From the NCBI GenBank assembly GCA_964571805.1, contig CAZNDI010000048.1:1-8514 (forward strand): a DNA stretch of 8,514 bases, given 5' to 3'. Both the position numbers and the translations under genes were made by a program. Every line of letters begins with the position of its first letter. Position 1 is the stretch's first letter. The stretch is from JAUHWS01 sp964571805 (GTDB lineage: Bacteria > Patescibacteriota > Gracilibacteria > UM-FILTER-43-11). Of the stretch, positions 1-7,521 are shown one piece after another. Under the pieces are notes generated by a model. The model saw only the letters and a list, made by a program, of their open reading frames with translations. It did not search any database and had not been told where the DNA came from.

Positions 1-231
1 GCCATTGCGGAAACTTGTAATAGTGTTAATTTGACATGGTCAGACGTTGAGGGGGAAATTGGTTATAAAATTTTTAGAGGCAATGACCTTTTAACAAGTC
101 CTGATGCCAATGTAACTTTCTTTAAAGATGAATTGGCTTGGGGTGATACCCCCTATAAATATTCGGTTCAAGCCATAGGTCCCGGTGGCACGGCCGATTC
201 TAATGTGGTTGAAGTAAAAACCCCTGCTTGT
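1..231 (+). other. Fibronectin type III-like domain (C-terminal part) of the RHS protein
   Basis: The first 77 residues show the fibronectin-III pattern: a strand VNLTWSDV with the conserved Trp, then GYKIFRG, a YKYSVQAIG strand with the conserved Tyr, and a final VVEVKTP strand. This is an extracellular-type beta-sandwich module often found ahead of RHS shells in large surface proteins. A Cys lies at each end (ETC and PAC), which could pair if the protein is exported. The domain's beginning is outside the window, and more such domains may precede it. Confidence 0.7.
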
Positions 232-3200
232 GAAAATAAACCCAATTCTCCCGAAAAAGGTGGGCCTCAGTTAGGGGAAAAAGATTTCGGGGATCAACAC
301 GAATCTGGATATTTGGATGATCCTGTCAATGCCAATAGTGGAAATTACTACAGCACTCAAACCGACCTTAAGGTTGATTCAGTTGGATTTCCGGTTGAAT
401 TTTCCCGAACTTATAACAGTTCTGATCGACGTATCAGTAATTTAGGTCAAGGGTGGCAATTTGCGTATAATATTTATTTACTCAATACTTTTGAGAACGA
501 ATTCGCCGTAAAATTACCAGATGGCTCGGCCGATTATTATGAACTGAACGGAGAAGAATTTGTTCCTAAGTTTTCCGAAACTTTGGCTACCCTTAAAGAT
601 ATTGGCGATGAGGTGGAATATCAAAAGCCCGATGGAACTAAGTATCGTTTTGACATAAATGGCCTTCTTTCTGAAATAGAAGATCGAAATGGGAACCTCA
701 TGAAATTTACTTATAACGCTGATTTTCTCTTAAAAGAAATCACAGATACCGCCGGTAGAGTTTACAAATTAGAATATGAAGCAGGCCGTCTTAGCAAAAT
801 TACCGATCCAGCCGGTCGCGTGGTTTCTTACACTTACGACGAAAATAAACAACTTGCCACGGTCACCAGTCCTGCCGGAAGGGTTTGGAGCTATGCTTAC
901 AATGAAGACCTCAAAATGACGTCTCAAACCGATCCCAACAACGGAACGACGACTTTTACCTATGATGGCGAGGGCGAAAAAGTCATTTCCATCAAACACC
1001 CCGACGGGGGTTCGGTCAGCTTCGATTACCAAGAGGGCCAAACCGTACAAACCGATGAGCGCGGGGGAAAGATCACCTTTGTTCACGACGAACAAGGTCG
1101 ACTGGTAAAGATGATCGATCAATTGGGTCAAACCGAAACCTATGCCTACGATGAAAAAGGCAATATGATCACGTACGTCGATCGAAATGGGAACACGACA
1201 AATTACACTTACGATGTCTTCGGGAATACCGTCACCAACACCCGGGCCAATGGTTACAAACAGGAATTTGCCTATGGTCCCTTTTCTCAGCCCACTCAAA
1301 TTAAAGATCAATTTGGCGAAGTGAAGATGGAATACGATGCCAAAGGGAACCTCCTCAAGCGAACCGATGCTTTGGGCAACGCGGTCAAATTCACTTACAA
1401 CGAAAAAGGCTTACCTCTTACCTTTACTTCTCCTCTCGATCAAACCCTCAAGTACAGCTACGACGCCCAGGGAAACCTTATCAAGCTTACGAACGCGAAG
1501 GCGGGAGAAACTGATTTTACTTACGATTCCATCAGTCGTCGCACTACCGTGACCGATGCCTTGGACCACGAGGCCGCTTTTGCTTATGATCCAGATTCTC
1601 TCACGACCAAACTCACTGATCCCAATGGGGGCACTCAGGTTTATGCCTATGACGGAAATTTAAATCTCAAAGAAATCACCAATGAAATCGGGGTCAAAAG
1701 TTCGATGGGTTATACCCCTCTCAATCAACTCAAGACCCGAAAGGATTTTAAGGGAAATACAACCACCTACGAATATGATGTAGATGGTCTTCCGATAAGC
1801 GAAATCGATGCTCGTGGCTTTAAAACCAGTAATGAATATGATGCAGCCGGAAGAAAAATTAAAACCATTTTGCCCGAAGGAGGAACCATTCTTTATACCT
1901 ACGATGGGAATGATTTAGTTAAAACCATCACCGACCCCAAAGGGAATGTTACGACCTTCACTTACACTAAAACAGGGGCTGTAGAAAAAATCACCAATGC
2001 GCTTGGAAACACCATGACGTATGAGCGAGATCTTTTAGATCGGGTGATCAAAATGACGGACTGGAACGGAAATGTTCGGGAATTTAAATATGATATTTTG
2101 GGTCGACTCGAGGGGGAAAAAACACCTCTAGGCGGACAAGTGACTTATACGTATGACGCGGCCAGCAATCAGCTCACGATGACTGATCCACTGGGTCGAA
2201 AAACAAGTTATGCTTACGATGCAGCCAATCAGATGGTTCAGGTCACTGATCCTGCTTCCGGAAAAACGAAGATGACTTATGATGCCGTGGGCAATTTGAC
2301 CGAGCAAATGGATCCTAATGGAAACACACAAAAATATAAGTATGACTCCGCGACCAATTTAATTCAGACCCTCGATGGAGAAGGCAATAAAACCCAGTTT
2401 GCCTACGAACCTCGTCAGCTTCTTAAGACTCTCACCGACCCAAATGGTCACGCCACAAGTTTTGAATATGATGCCAATGGTCTCTTGACTCAAAAAATCA
2501 ATGCCAAAGGCGACACCCAAAAGCACGAATATGATGCGACTAGCAATTTGATCAAGACTCTCGATGAGATCGGGGCGGCCAATATGTATGTTTATGATGG
2601 ACAAAATCGTCTGACAGAACATAAGACGGCGCTTAACTTCAGCGAAAAATTTGCCTACGATTTGGCCAGCAATCTGACCTCTCATCTTGATTTTAAGGGG
2701 AATAAGACCGAATTTGCTTACGATGCTCTCAATCGTCTGGCTCAAAAAACAGATGCCTTGGGAGGGAAATTTCAAACGCAATACGATGCCAATTCCAACA
2801 TTCTGGCTCAAATTGATGCGTTAGGAAAAGTCACGGCCTTCAACTACAATGCTCTGGATCAGGCCACCCAAATCACCAATGCGCTGGGGAATAAACGAAC
2901 GTTAAGTTATAACGTGGCAGGGGAGTTGACCGCAGAAACCGATTTTAGAGGCAATGACACTCAGTATTTTTATGATGATCTATCCCGCCTCACCAAACAG
3001 ATCAACGCCCGGGATTTTGCCACGGCTTATTCGTATGACCCCGTCGGGAATTTAAAGAAAGTCAAAGATGCCAACGGCTTTGAAACTTCCTACGCCTACG
3101 ACAAGGCCAATCGTTTGATTCAAACTCAGAAACCTGAGGCGGTTTTGGAGACTTTTAATTATGATCCTGCCGGGAATCTGCTTAAATTCATCAATGGGGA

Positions 3201-6200
3201 AGCTGGAAAAACCTCTTACGAGTATGATCCGCTCAACCAACTAGTTAAGACGATTTCACCGTTGGGAGCTCAAACAAAACTTGAGTATACCCCTACTAGC
3301 CTTCAACAAAAAATTACCGATGCCAATGGTCATGCCACGGCTTATGACTACGATTTGGACCGCCGTCTGATCAAAGAAACCGATCCTCGGGGCAATTCCT
3401 TGCTGTACGCTTATGATCCGAACAGTAATTTGACCAAGGCCATCGACAAGCGTGGGGCTGAATTGATGAATGCCTTTGACCCCCTCAATCGAATTGTCGA
3501 AAAAGGCGATGAAGCTGGGTTTAAGGAAAAATTTACTTATGATGCCGTGGGTAATTTACTTGCTGAGCTCAATCGACGTGGAAATCAAATGGCCTATGCT
3601 TACGATGCCATTCATCAACCTCTTACGGTGACGGATGCCAAAGGCGCCTTGGAAAAATATGCCTACGATCCGGATGGGAATCGAACCTTTTTGACAGATC
3701 GGGATAACAATAAGACTCAGTTTGCCTACGATGAGATGTCTAATTTGACCCAGGTGACGGATGCCCTCAACGGGGTTCAAACTTTCAGCTATGATCCTGT
3801 GGATCAGCTTCTGAAACAGGTGGATCAAAATACCCATCCCACCCAATATGCGTATGATGGGTTGGGCCGGGTGACTCAGGTGACGGATGCTTTGAACGGT
3901 AAAAAGTTTTATACCTACAACAAAAAAGACGAATTACTGAACTACAAAAATCCTCGAGGTTTTCAAGAGCTTTATACTTATGATCCGGATGGCCGAATGA
4001 TTCAGTGGACGGACCAGTCTGGAAATAAAGAAAAATACACCTACGATCCGGTGGGAAATACGTTACAAAAAGTCGATCGTCGGGGGAATGCGACTCAGTA
4101 TACTTATAATCCTAATGATTCTTTGGAAACACTTAAAGACAGTCTGAATTATAAATGGACCTTCACTTATGATCCCAATGAAAATCGCACTCAACTCAAT
4201 GATGCCCGCGGCAATGACTGGCTTTGGACTTATGAGCCTCGCAATAACATGGCCACCTTCAAGCAGCCTGAGGGTCAGGTGACTCAGTTTGCTTATGATG
4301 AAAATGAAAATCTCATCAACAAAATGCTGCCTCGAGGGAATGCTTATTCCTATGCTTATGACTCTCTTGATTTGCTTTCGACGGTCAAAGATCCTTTGAA
4401 TCATGTGACTACCCATGCCTATGACCCTGCAGAGCTTAAGATTGGGACGACCGATGCTAAAAACCAAACCACAAAATACGCTTACGATCCCCTCTACCGA
4501 TTGGTGAAAGTGACCGATCCGCTTCAAGGGGTGACCGCCTATGCTTACGATCCTGTGGGAAATCTTCTCAAACAAACGGATGCCAATCAACATGACACTC
4601 AATTTCAGTATGATCCTCTGGACCGAGTCGTGAAGGAGATCAATCCGATCAATAGTGCGTGGAAATACGAATATGATCCGAATGGTAATATGACCAAGCG
4701 GGACGATGCGAATGGAAAAACCACCCTTTATGCTTACAATCCAACGGATTGGCTTGTTTCGAAGACTTATAATATGGCCAGTGAAAATACGACGTATGGC
4801 TATGATCCCAATGGCAATCAGACTTCGATGAAGGATCCTTCTGGCACGTCGAGTTTTGCTTTTGATCCGCTCAATCGCTTGACAAATCAGACGGATGGGA
4901 AAAAAAAGTCCCTTTCTTTTGCGTATGATGGGAATAGCAATCAGACTCAAATCACTTATCCGAATGGGAAGAATCTGGATTATCAGTATAGTCCGAACAA
5001 CTGGATGACGAAGATGACGGATTGGCAGAATTTGGCGACCACCTTTACTTACGATGCCAACAAAAATTTAGTGCATGAGGTGGCGCCTAATGATTCTCAG
5101 GTGTTCTCTGAGTTTGATATGGATGACAAGTTGACAAAAAAGGTGAATGAGGCTCGAGGGGAGGCGATGGAAACTTATCAATTTGCTTATGATCCGAATC
5201 ACAATATCATTCAGGAAACTCGGGATTATTCTAAGCTTCGAGAGCGAGGTCCAGTGGAGCCCGAGCACAATGTGATCGATTATTCTTACGATCCGCTCAA
5301 CCGTTTGACTCAAGTGAAAGATATGACGGGTAAGCAGGCCAATTATCTTTATGATCCGGTGGGCAATCGGCTGGAGGAAAAAAACAATCGAAATTTTGAG
5401 CTGATCAAAAACGGCAAGGGAACGTTTAACACGAATCCTCAGGAGACGATCAATTTTAGTTATAATGCGGCGAATCAACTTTTAGAGGATTCTTATTTCA
5501 CATATCAGTATGACAAGAATGGGAATCGTTTGAAAAAGGATAAGAAGGGGGGCTCAGAAAGTTGGGTGTCGACTTACAGTACCGAAAACATGATGACGAA
5601 GTCTGAGCATTACACTCAGCCGCCTAAGCCGGTGACGAGTTCGTATATTTATGACGGTCTCAATCGTCGTACTCAAGCGACCGTGGGGGATGGGAAGGGG
5701 AATGTTAAGGGGCACACGACGTGGACGACGTATGATGGCTTTGGCTTTGATCAGTTGGTGGATTTTCCGGAGCCTAATAAGGAGGATCAACTTCGTCGGA
5801 CGGATACGGGTCGTTTGCTTTCGATGGAGGAGTTCTCTGGGGTGACGCCTAAGGACAAGAATCAAACGGTGCAGCAGGGCCGTTATGCCTACTTTCAGAC
5901 CAATCAACGTTTCGACACCACCCAAACCCTCAAATTCGACGGTCAGGCCTCTCACAGCTATCTCTACGATGAATTTGGCATGCTCTATTCTGTGAACAAG
6001 AATGACAACAACGCCGACAACTTCACCGACCCCCACAACGCCTACACCTTCTCTGGCACTCAGTGGGATGAGGAGAGCGGCCTCAATTATTACGGAGCTA
6101 GAAGTTACGATAGTTGGAATGGAACCTGGAGCACTCAGGATATTTACCGGGGGATGATCGAAGATCCGATGTCTCTCCATCGTTCCGGGTTTGTGAAGAA

Positions 6201-7509
6201 TAATCCGATCAACTTTGTGGATCCCAATGGGTTTGCAGAGCAAAGCTTATCAGGCTATTTGTATAATACTTATGTTATCCCTTTTGTACCTGATACTGAG
6301 ATTCACCTTCCTCCCACCACTATTTCCACTTTCTCTCTCCAAAGCGGCTTCACCCAGCAAACCCTCAGTTATGACCTAAGTATTAAAGGGGGTGAAATTA
6401 ACGCCAGCGGTAAAGCCAATGCCACTCAGTATAATAGTAATGGTACAGCCTCTGCTCAAGTGCAAGGTGATGCTTATTTAGGATCAGACCCAGATGGCAA
6501 TTTGGCTTATGCGGCAGGTTATGGTTGTGGTCACATGGTGAATGGAAAAATGGTCTACCAGTGTGGCGGTACCGCAGGAAATCAAGCAGGTTATAATCAA
6601 TGGGGTAAAGGTAGTGCTGTTGAATATAATTATAAAACCAAAGCAGAAATTGAGGCTGATCTTATAATGCACACCAAAAAGATTAAAACCGAAGCGGGTC
6701 AGATCTTTACTGACTCCCTCATTAGGCAAGCCAACTTGCAGAAGGATAAGGGGATGGAGTGGCTGAAGATGTTGTTTGCAAAGAATGGAGCTCAGGAAAC
6801 ACCCTGGTATCTGGAACTTGCAGCTAACGCAACGGAAGGCTTGGAGTGGCTTAATGGTGCTAGTTATGCTTCATTTGATGTTGTAAGTTTTAACCTATTT
6901 AGTAAATTTACTGAGGCCACGGGAACTGAGCCCACTCCTAGAGCAATCTTTGTTGATGCCTCTGGTAAAGTCTACGCGGTTGTAAATGGTGTAGCTTATT
7001 TAGTAGGTTTTACGGTTGAAACTTTCCCTGGCACGGGTGATATTACAGACAATATCGCTTGGTATACCGGGTATACTCCTTTTACTCATGAAGCTGTCGA
7101 TCCGGATTTGATTGTTGCTATGGCTACTTTACCTTTTGCGACTAGTGGAGATGCTAGAATTCTAAATAAGTTAGATCAGGCTAGTACTCAGAGTGTAAAA
7201 ATAATTGAGAATTCTAATAAAATAGTACTAGGAACATTTCCAGATTACTTAAAATTAGCAGACGAGCTTAATGCCAAAAAATTCAATATCCCTAAGGAAA
7301 TATGGGATACAATGACTGATGCAGAAAGGTGGAGCGCTAACCAAAAATTTCTTGATAGGGCCATTGCTAATGGGAGCGAAATAATTTTGTCAGCGCCTGT
7401 GAAAAATATAGATGATATTTTAGGTACATATCGTAAAGAATTAGATTATTTAATGAGTAAGGACTATTCTTTGAATGTGGATGGTACTTCCATGATTAAA
7501 ATTAATTAA
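1..7509 (+). CDS. Giant RHS/YD-repeat polymorphic toxin, 5' end outside window
   Basis: The frame is open from base 1 with coherent protein before any start codon, so the true start lies upstream; a TTG at 31 sits inside a fibronectin-type strand (VNLTWSDV) and is not the start. At least 2502 residues are encoded (numbered here from base 1). Order: fibronectin-III-like end (1-77), DUF6531-like RHS entry domain (about 103-190), roughly 78 YD repeats (about 236-1990), RHS-associated core (about 2013-2077), then 425 residues ending in a probable toxin tip (about 2396-2502). Known RHS and TcC proteins form a hollow YD-repeat shell that encloses the C-terminal effector, which is released by cleavage at the core; delivery is by a secretion system or cell-surface route that cannot be identified here. 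The protein is well above the roughly 1400-1600 residues usual for proteobacterial Rhs effectors. The immunity gene follows after 12 bases, suggesting co-transcription. Codon use is mosaic. The family call is very secure; the toxic activity is unknown. Confidence 0.95.
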   Translation, partial: AIAETCNSVNLTWSDVEGEIGYKIFRGNDLLTSPDANVTFFKDELAWGDTPYKYSVQAIGPGGTADSNVVEVKTPACENKPNSPEKGGPQLGEKDFGDQHESGYLDDPVNANSGNYYSTQTDLKVDSVGFPVEFSRTYNSSDRRISNLGQGWQFAYNIYLLNTFENEFAVKLPDGSADYYELNGEEFVPKFSETLATLKDIGDEVEYQKPDGTKYRFDINGLLSEIEDRNGNLMKFTYNADFLLKEITDTAGRVYKLEYEAGRLSKITDPAGRVVSYTYDENKQLATVTSPAGRVWSYAYNEDLKMTSQTDPNNGTTTFTYDGEGEKVISIKHPDGGSVSFDYQEGQTVQTDERGGKITFVHDEQGRLVKMIDQLGQTETYAYDEKGNMITYVDRNGNTTNYTYDVFGNTVTNTRANGYKQEFAYGPFSQPTQIKDQFGEVKMEYDAKGNLLKRTDALGNAVKFTYNEKGLPLTFTSPLDQTLKYSYDAQGNLIKLTNAKAGETDFTYDSISRRTTVTDALDHEAAFAYDPDSLTTKLTDPNGGTQVYAYDGNLNLKEITNEIGVKSSMGYTPLNQLKTRKDFKGNTTTYEYDVDGLPISEIDARGFKTSNEYDAAGRKIKTILPEGGTILYTYDGNDLVKTITDPKGNVTTFTYTKTGAVEKITNALGNTMTYERDLLDRVIKMTDWNGNVREFKYDILGRLEGEKTPLGGQVTYTYDAASNQLTMTDPLGRKTSYAYDAANQMVQVTDPASGKTKMTYDAVGNLTEQMDPNGNTQKYKYDSATNLIQTLDGEGNKTQFAYEPRQLLKTLTDPNGHATSFEYDANGLLTQKINAKGDTQKHEYDATSNLIKTLDEIGAANMYVYDGQNRLTEHKTALNFSEKFAYDLASNLTSHLDFKGNKTEFAYDALNRLAQKTDALGGKFQTQYDANSNILAQIDALGKVTAFNYNALDQATQITNALGNKRTLSYNVAGELTAETDFRGNDTQYFYDDLSRLTKQINARDFATAYSYDPVGNLKKVKDANGFETSYAYDKANRLIQTQKPEAVLETFNYDPAGNLLKFINGEAGKTSYEYDPLNQLVKTISPLGAQTKLEYTPTSLQQKITDANGHATAYDYDLDRRLIKETDPRGNSLLYAYDPNSNLTKAIDKRGAELMNAFDPLNRIVEKGDEAGFKEKFTYDAVGNLLAELNRRGNQMAYAYDAIHQPLTVTDAKGALEKYAYDPDGNRTFLTDRDNNKTQFAYDEMSNLTQVTDALNGVQTFSYDPVDQLLKQVDQNTHPTQYAYDGLGRVTQVTDALNGKKFYTYNKKDELLNYKNPRGFQELYTYDPDGRMIQWTDQSGNKEKYTYDPVGNTLQKVDRRGNATQYTYNPNDSLETLKDSLNYKWTFTYDPNENRTQLNDARGNDWLWTYEPRNNMATFKQPEGQVTQFAYDENENLINKMLPRGNAYSYAYDSLDLLSTVKDPLNHVTTHAYDPAELKIGTTDAKNQTTKYAYDPLYRLVKVTDPLQGVTAYAYDPVGNLLKQTDANQHDTQFQYDPLDRVVKEINPINSAWKYEYDPNGNMTKRDDANGKTTLYAYNPTDWLVSKTYNMASENTTYGYDPNGNQTSMKDPSGTSSFAFDPLNRLTNQTDGKKKSLSFAYDGNSNQTQITYPNGKNLDYQYSPNNWMTKMTDWQNLATTFTYDANKNLVHEVAPNDSQVFSEFDMDDKLTKKVNEARGEAMETYQFAYDPNHNIIQETRDYSKLRERGPVEPEHNVIDYSYDPLNRLTQVKDMTGKQANYLYDPVGNRLEEKNNRNFELIKNGKGTFNTNPQETINFSYNAANQLLEDSYFTYQYDKNGNRLKKDKKGGSESWVSTYSTENMMTKSEHYTQPPKPVTSSYIYDGLNRRTQATVGDGKGNVKGHTTWTTYDGFGFDQLVDFPEPNKEDQLRRTDTGRLLSMEEFSGVTPKDKNQTVQQGRYAYFQTNQRFDTTQTLKFDGQASHSYLYDEFGMLYSVNKNDNNADNFTDPHNAYTFSGTQWDEESGLNYYGARSYDSWNGTWSTQDIYRGMIEDPMSLHRSGFVKNNPINFVDPNGFAEQSLSGYLYNTYVIPFVPDTEIHLPPTTISTFSLQSGFTQQTLSYDLSIKGGEINASGKANATQYNSNGTASAQVQGDAYLGSDPDGNLAYAAGYGCGHMVNGKMVYQCGGTAGNQAGYNQWGKGSAVEYNYKTKAEIEADLIMHTKKIKTEAGQIFTDSLIRQANLQKDKGMEWLKMLFAKNGAQETPWYLELAANATEGLEWLNGASYASFDVVSFNLFSKFTEATGTEPTPRAIFVDASGKVYAVVNGVAYLVGFTVETFPGTGDITDNIAWYTGYTPFTHEAVDPDLIVAMATLPFATSGDARILNKLDQASTQSVKIIENSNKIVLGTFPDYLKLADELNAKKFNIPKEIWDTMTDAERWSANQKFLDRAIANGSEIILSAPVKNIDDILGTYRKELDYLMSKDYSLNVDGTSMIKIN
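307..570 (+). other. DUF6531-like RHS N-terminal entry domain
   Basis: The segment carries the signature that opens the repeat shell in many RHS proteins: DPVNANSGNYY at 319-351, a DLKVDSVGFPVEF stretch, then FSRTYNSS at 400-423 and LGQGWQF shortly after. This block normally marks the start of the barrel and helps plug its N-terminal end. It is followed by a degenerate repeat-like linker (KPDGTKYRFDINGLL) leading into the first clear YD unit at 706. Confidence 0.85.
706..5976 (+). repeat. YD-repeat array, about 78 units, 54 of them exactly 63 bp
   Basis: Units follow the pattern (F/Y)xYD....N.L...TD..GN...., one per turn of the RHS shell strand. The array starts at 706; units vary in length up to 1327 and again after 4728. 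Between 1327 and 4728 there are 54 consecutive units of exactly 21 residues (63 bp), confirmed by position: unit starts at 1327, 3028 and 4666 differ by whole multiples of 63. A 22-residue unit at 4729 is followed by a 20-residue unit, which restores phase. Units after about 5107 have insertions and become irregular, and the last YD motif is at 5959-5970. The units differ widely in sequence, so this is an old duplication array kept by selection on structure rather than a recent expansion. Confidence 0.95.
6037..6234 (+). other. RHS repeat-associated core domain, predicted self-cleavage region
   Basis: The stretch NAYTFSGTQWDEESGLNYYG followed by ARSYDSWNGTWSTQD and ending in NNPINFVDPNGF matches the RHS-associated core: FSG..(Y/W)D.E(S/T)GL.YYGAR.YD...G.(W/F).(S/T).D...NNP.N.VDP.G. 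In TcC and Rhs proteins this core seals the shell and acts as an aspartyl-type autoprotease that frees the C-terminal effector just after the DP.G motif. The Arg and both Asp of the R.YD...D pattern are present. The usual GR(F/W) is GTW here. The DPNG motif at 6220-6231 marks the boundary between shell and variable C-terminal region. Confidence 0.88.
6235..6960 (+). other. Post-core linker region of the RHS protein (Gly/Asn-rich then helical)
   Basis: About 240 residues between the core and the pretoxin segment match no family I recognise. The first half is rich in Gly, Asn, Ser and Ala, with a beta-like stretch and a CGHMVNGKMVYQC segment whose two Cys are 12 residues apart. The second half, from about 6630, looks alpha-helical and charged (KTKAEIEADLI, HTKKIKTEAGQ, KDKGMEWLKML). 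Many RHS proteins have a much shorter connection between core and toxin. The region may be extra cargo inside the shell, a translocation element, or the remnant of an older tip; the sequence does not decide. Confidence 0.5.
6961..7185 (+). other. Pretoxin-like segment of the RHS C-terminal region
   Basis: A hydrophobic stretch (VYAVVNGVAYLVGF) leads into ETFPGTGDITDN, WYTGYTPFTHEAV and then LIVAMATLPFATSGD. This resembles, in degenerate form, the pretoxin segments (PT-TG type: P..GD....., TG..P.T.E......., ALP..SG) that commonly sit just before polymorphic-toxin tips and may assist release or membrane passage. The assignment rests on motif order recalled from the family, not on an alignment. 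Confidence 0.45.
7186..7506 (+). other. C-terminal toxin tip of the RHS protein, activity unknown
   Basis: The last 107 or so residues form a compact, AT-rich module: a LGTFPDYLKLADEL start, KKFNIPKEIWD, a core WSANQKFLDRAIANGSEIIL, then YRKELDYLMSKDYSL and a DGTSMIK end. The pattern FNIP..IW...(S/T)..E.W.ANQKFLDRAI..G..I.L..P is, from memory, a recurring ending of polymorphic toxins in unrelated bacteria, but I do not know a characterised activity for it. Trp, Asn, Asp and Arg in the central block and Asp/Lys near the end are candidate functional residues. The position after the core and pretoxin, and next to a likely immunity gene, supports an effector role; the boundary is approximate. Confidence 0.7.
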
Positions 7510-7521
7510 TATTATAAATTT
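7510..7521 (+). promoter_or_regulatory. 12-base toxin-immunity junction without Shine-Dalgarno
   Basis: The gap tattataaattt contains only A and T, and the last 20 bases of the RHS gene contain no AGGAG-like sequence either. Initiation at 7522 would therefore rely on an unstructured A/U-rich leader or on ribosomes finishing the RHS gene. There is no room for a separate promoter in the gap. Confidence 0.5.

Noticed and set aside
31..33. TTG at 31 as the start of the RHS gene.
   Set aside because: The frame is open back to base 1 and the upstream codons read sensibly into a fibronectin-like strand, so the start is outside the window.
1337..1552. Short + strand open frames inside the RHS gene (also 5651-5845).
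   Set aside because: They lie out of frame within a clear coding region and encode Leu/Ser- or Arg-rich peptides with no recognisable features.
4063..4950. A long open frame on the - strand (295 codons), with similar ones at 769-1311, 2359-2811, 3556-3846, 5068-5478 and 5554-6243.
   Set aside because: They are antisense shadows of the YD repeats. The 63-bp periodicity and the repeated codons (tat gat ccg and the like) leave the opposite frame free of stops, and the predicted proteins are low-complexity, Ile/Arg/Gly-rich echoes of the same period with no known domain.
706..5976. The regular 63-bp repeats as a possible CRISPR-like or satellite array.
   Set aside because: The repeats are in frame, highly divergent at the nucleotide level and conserved at protein level as YD repeats, with no spacer structure.
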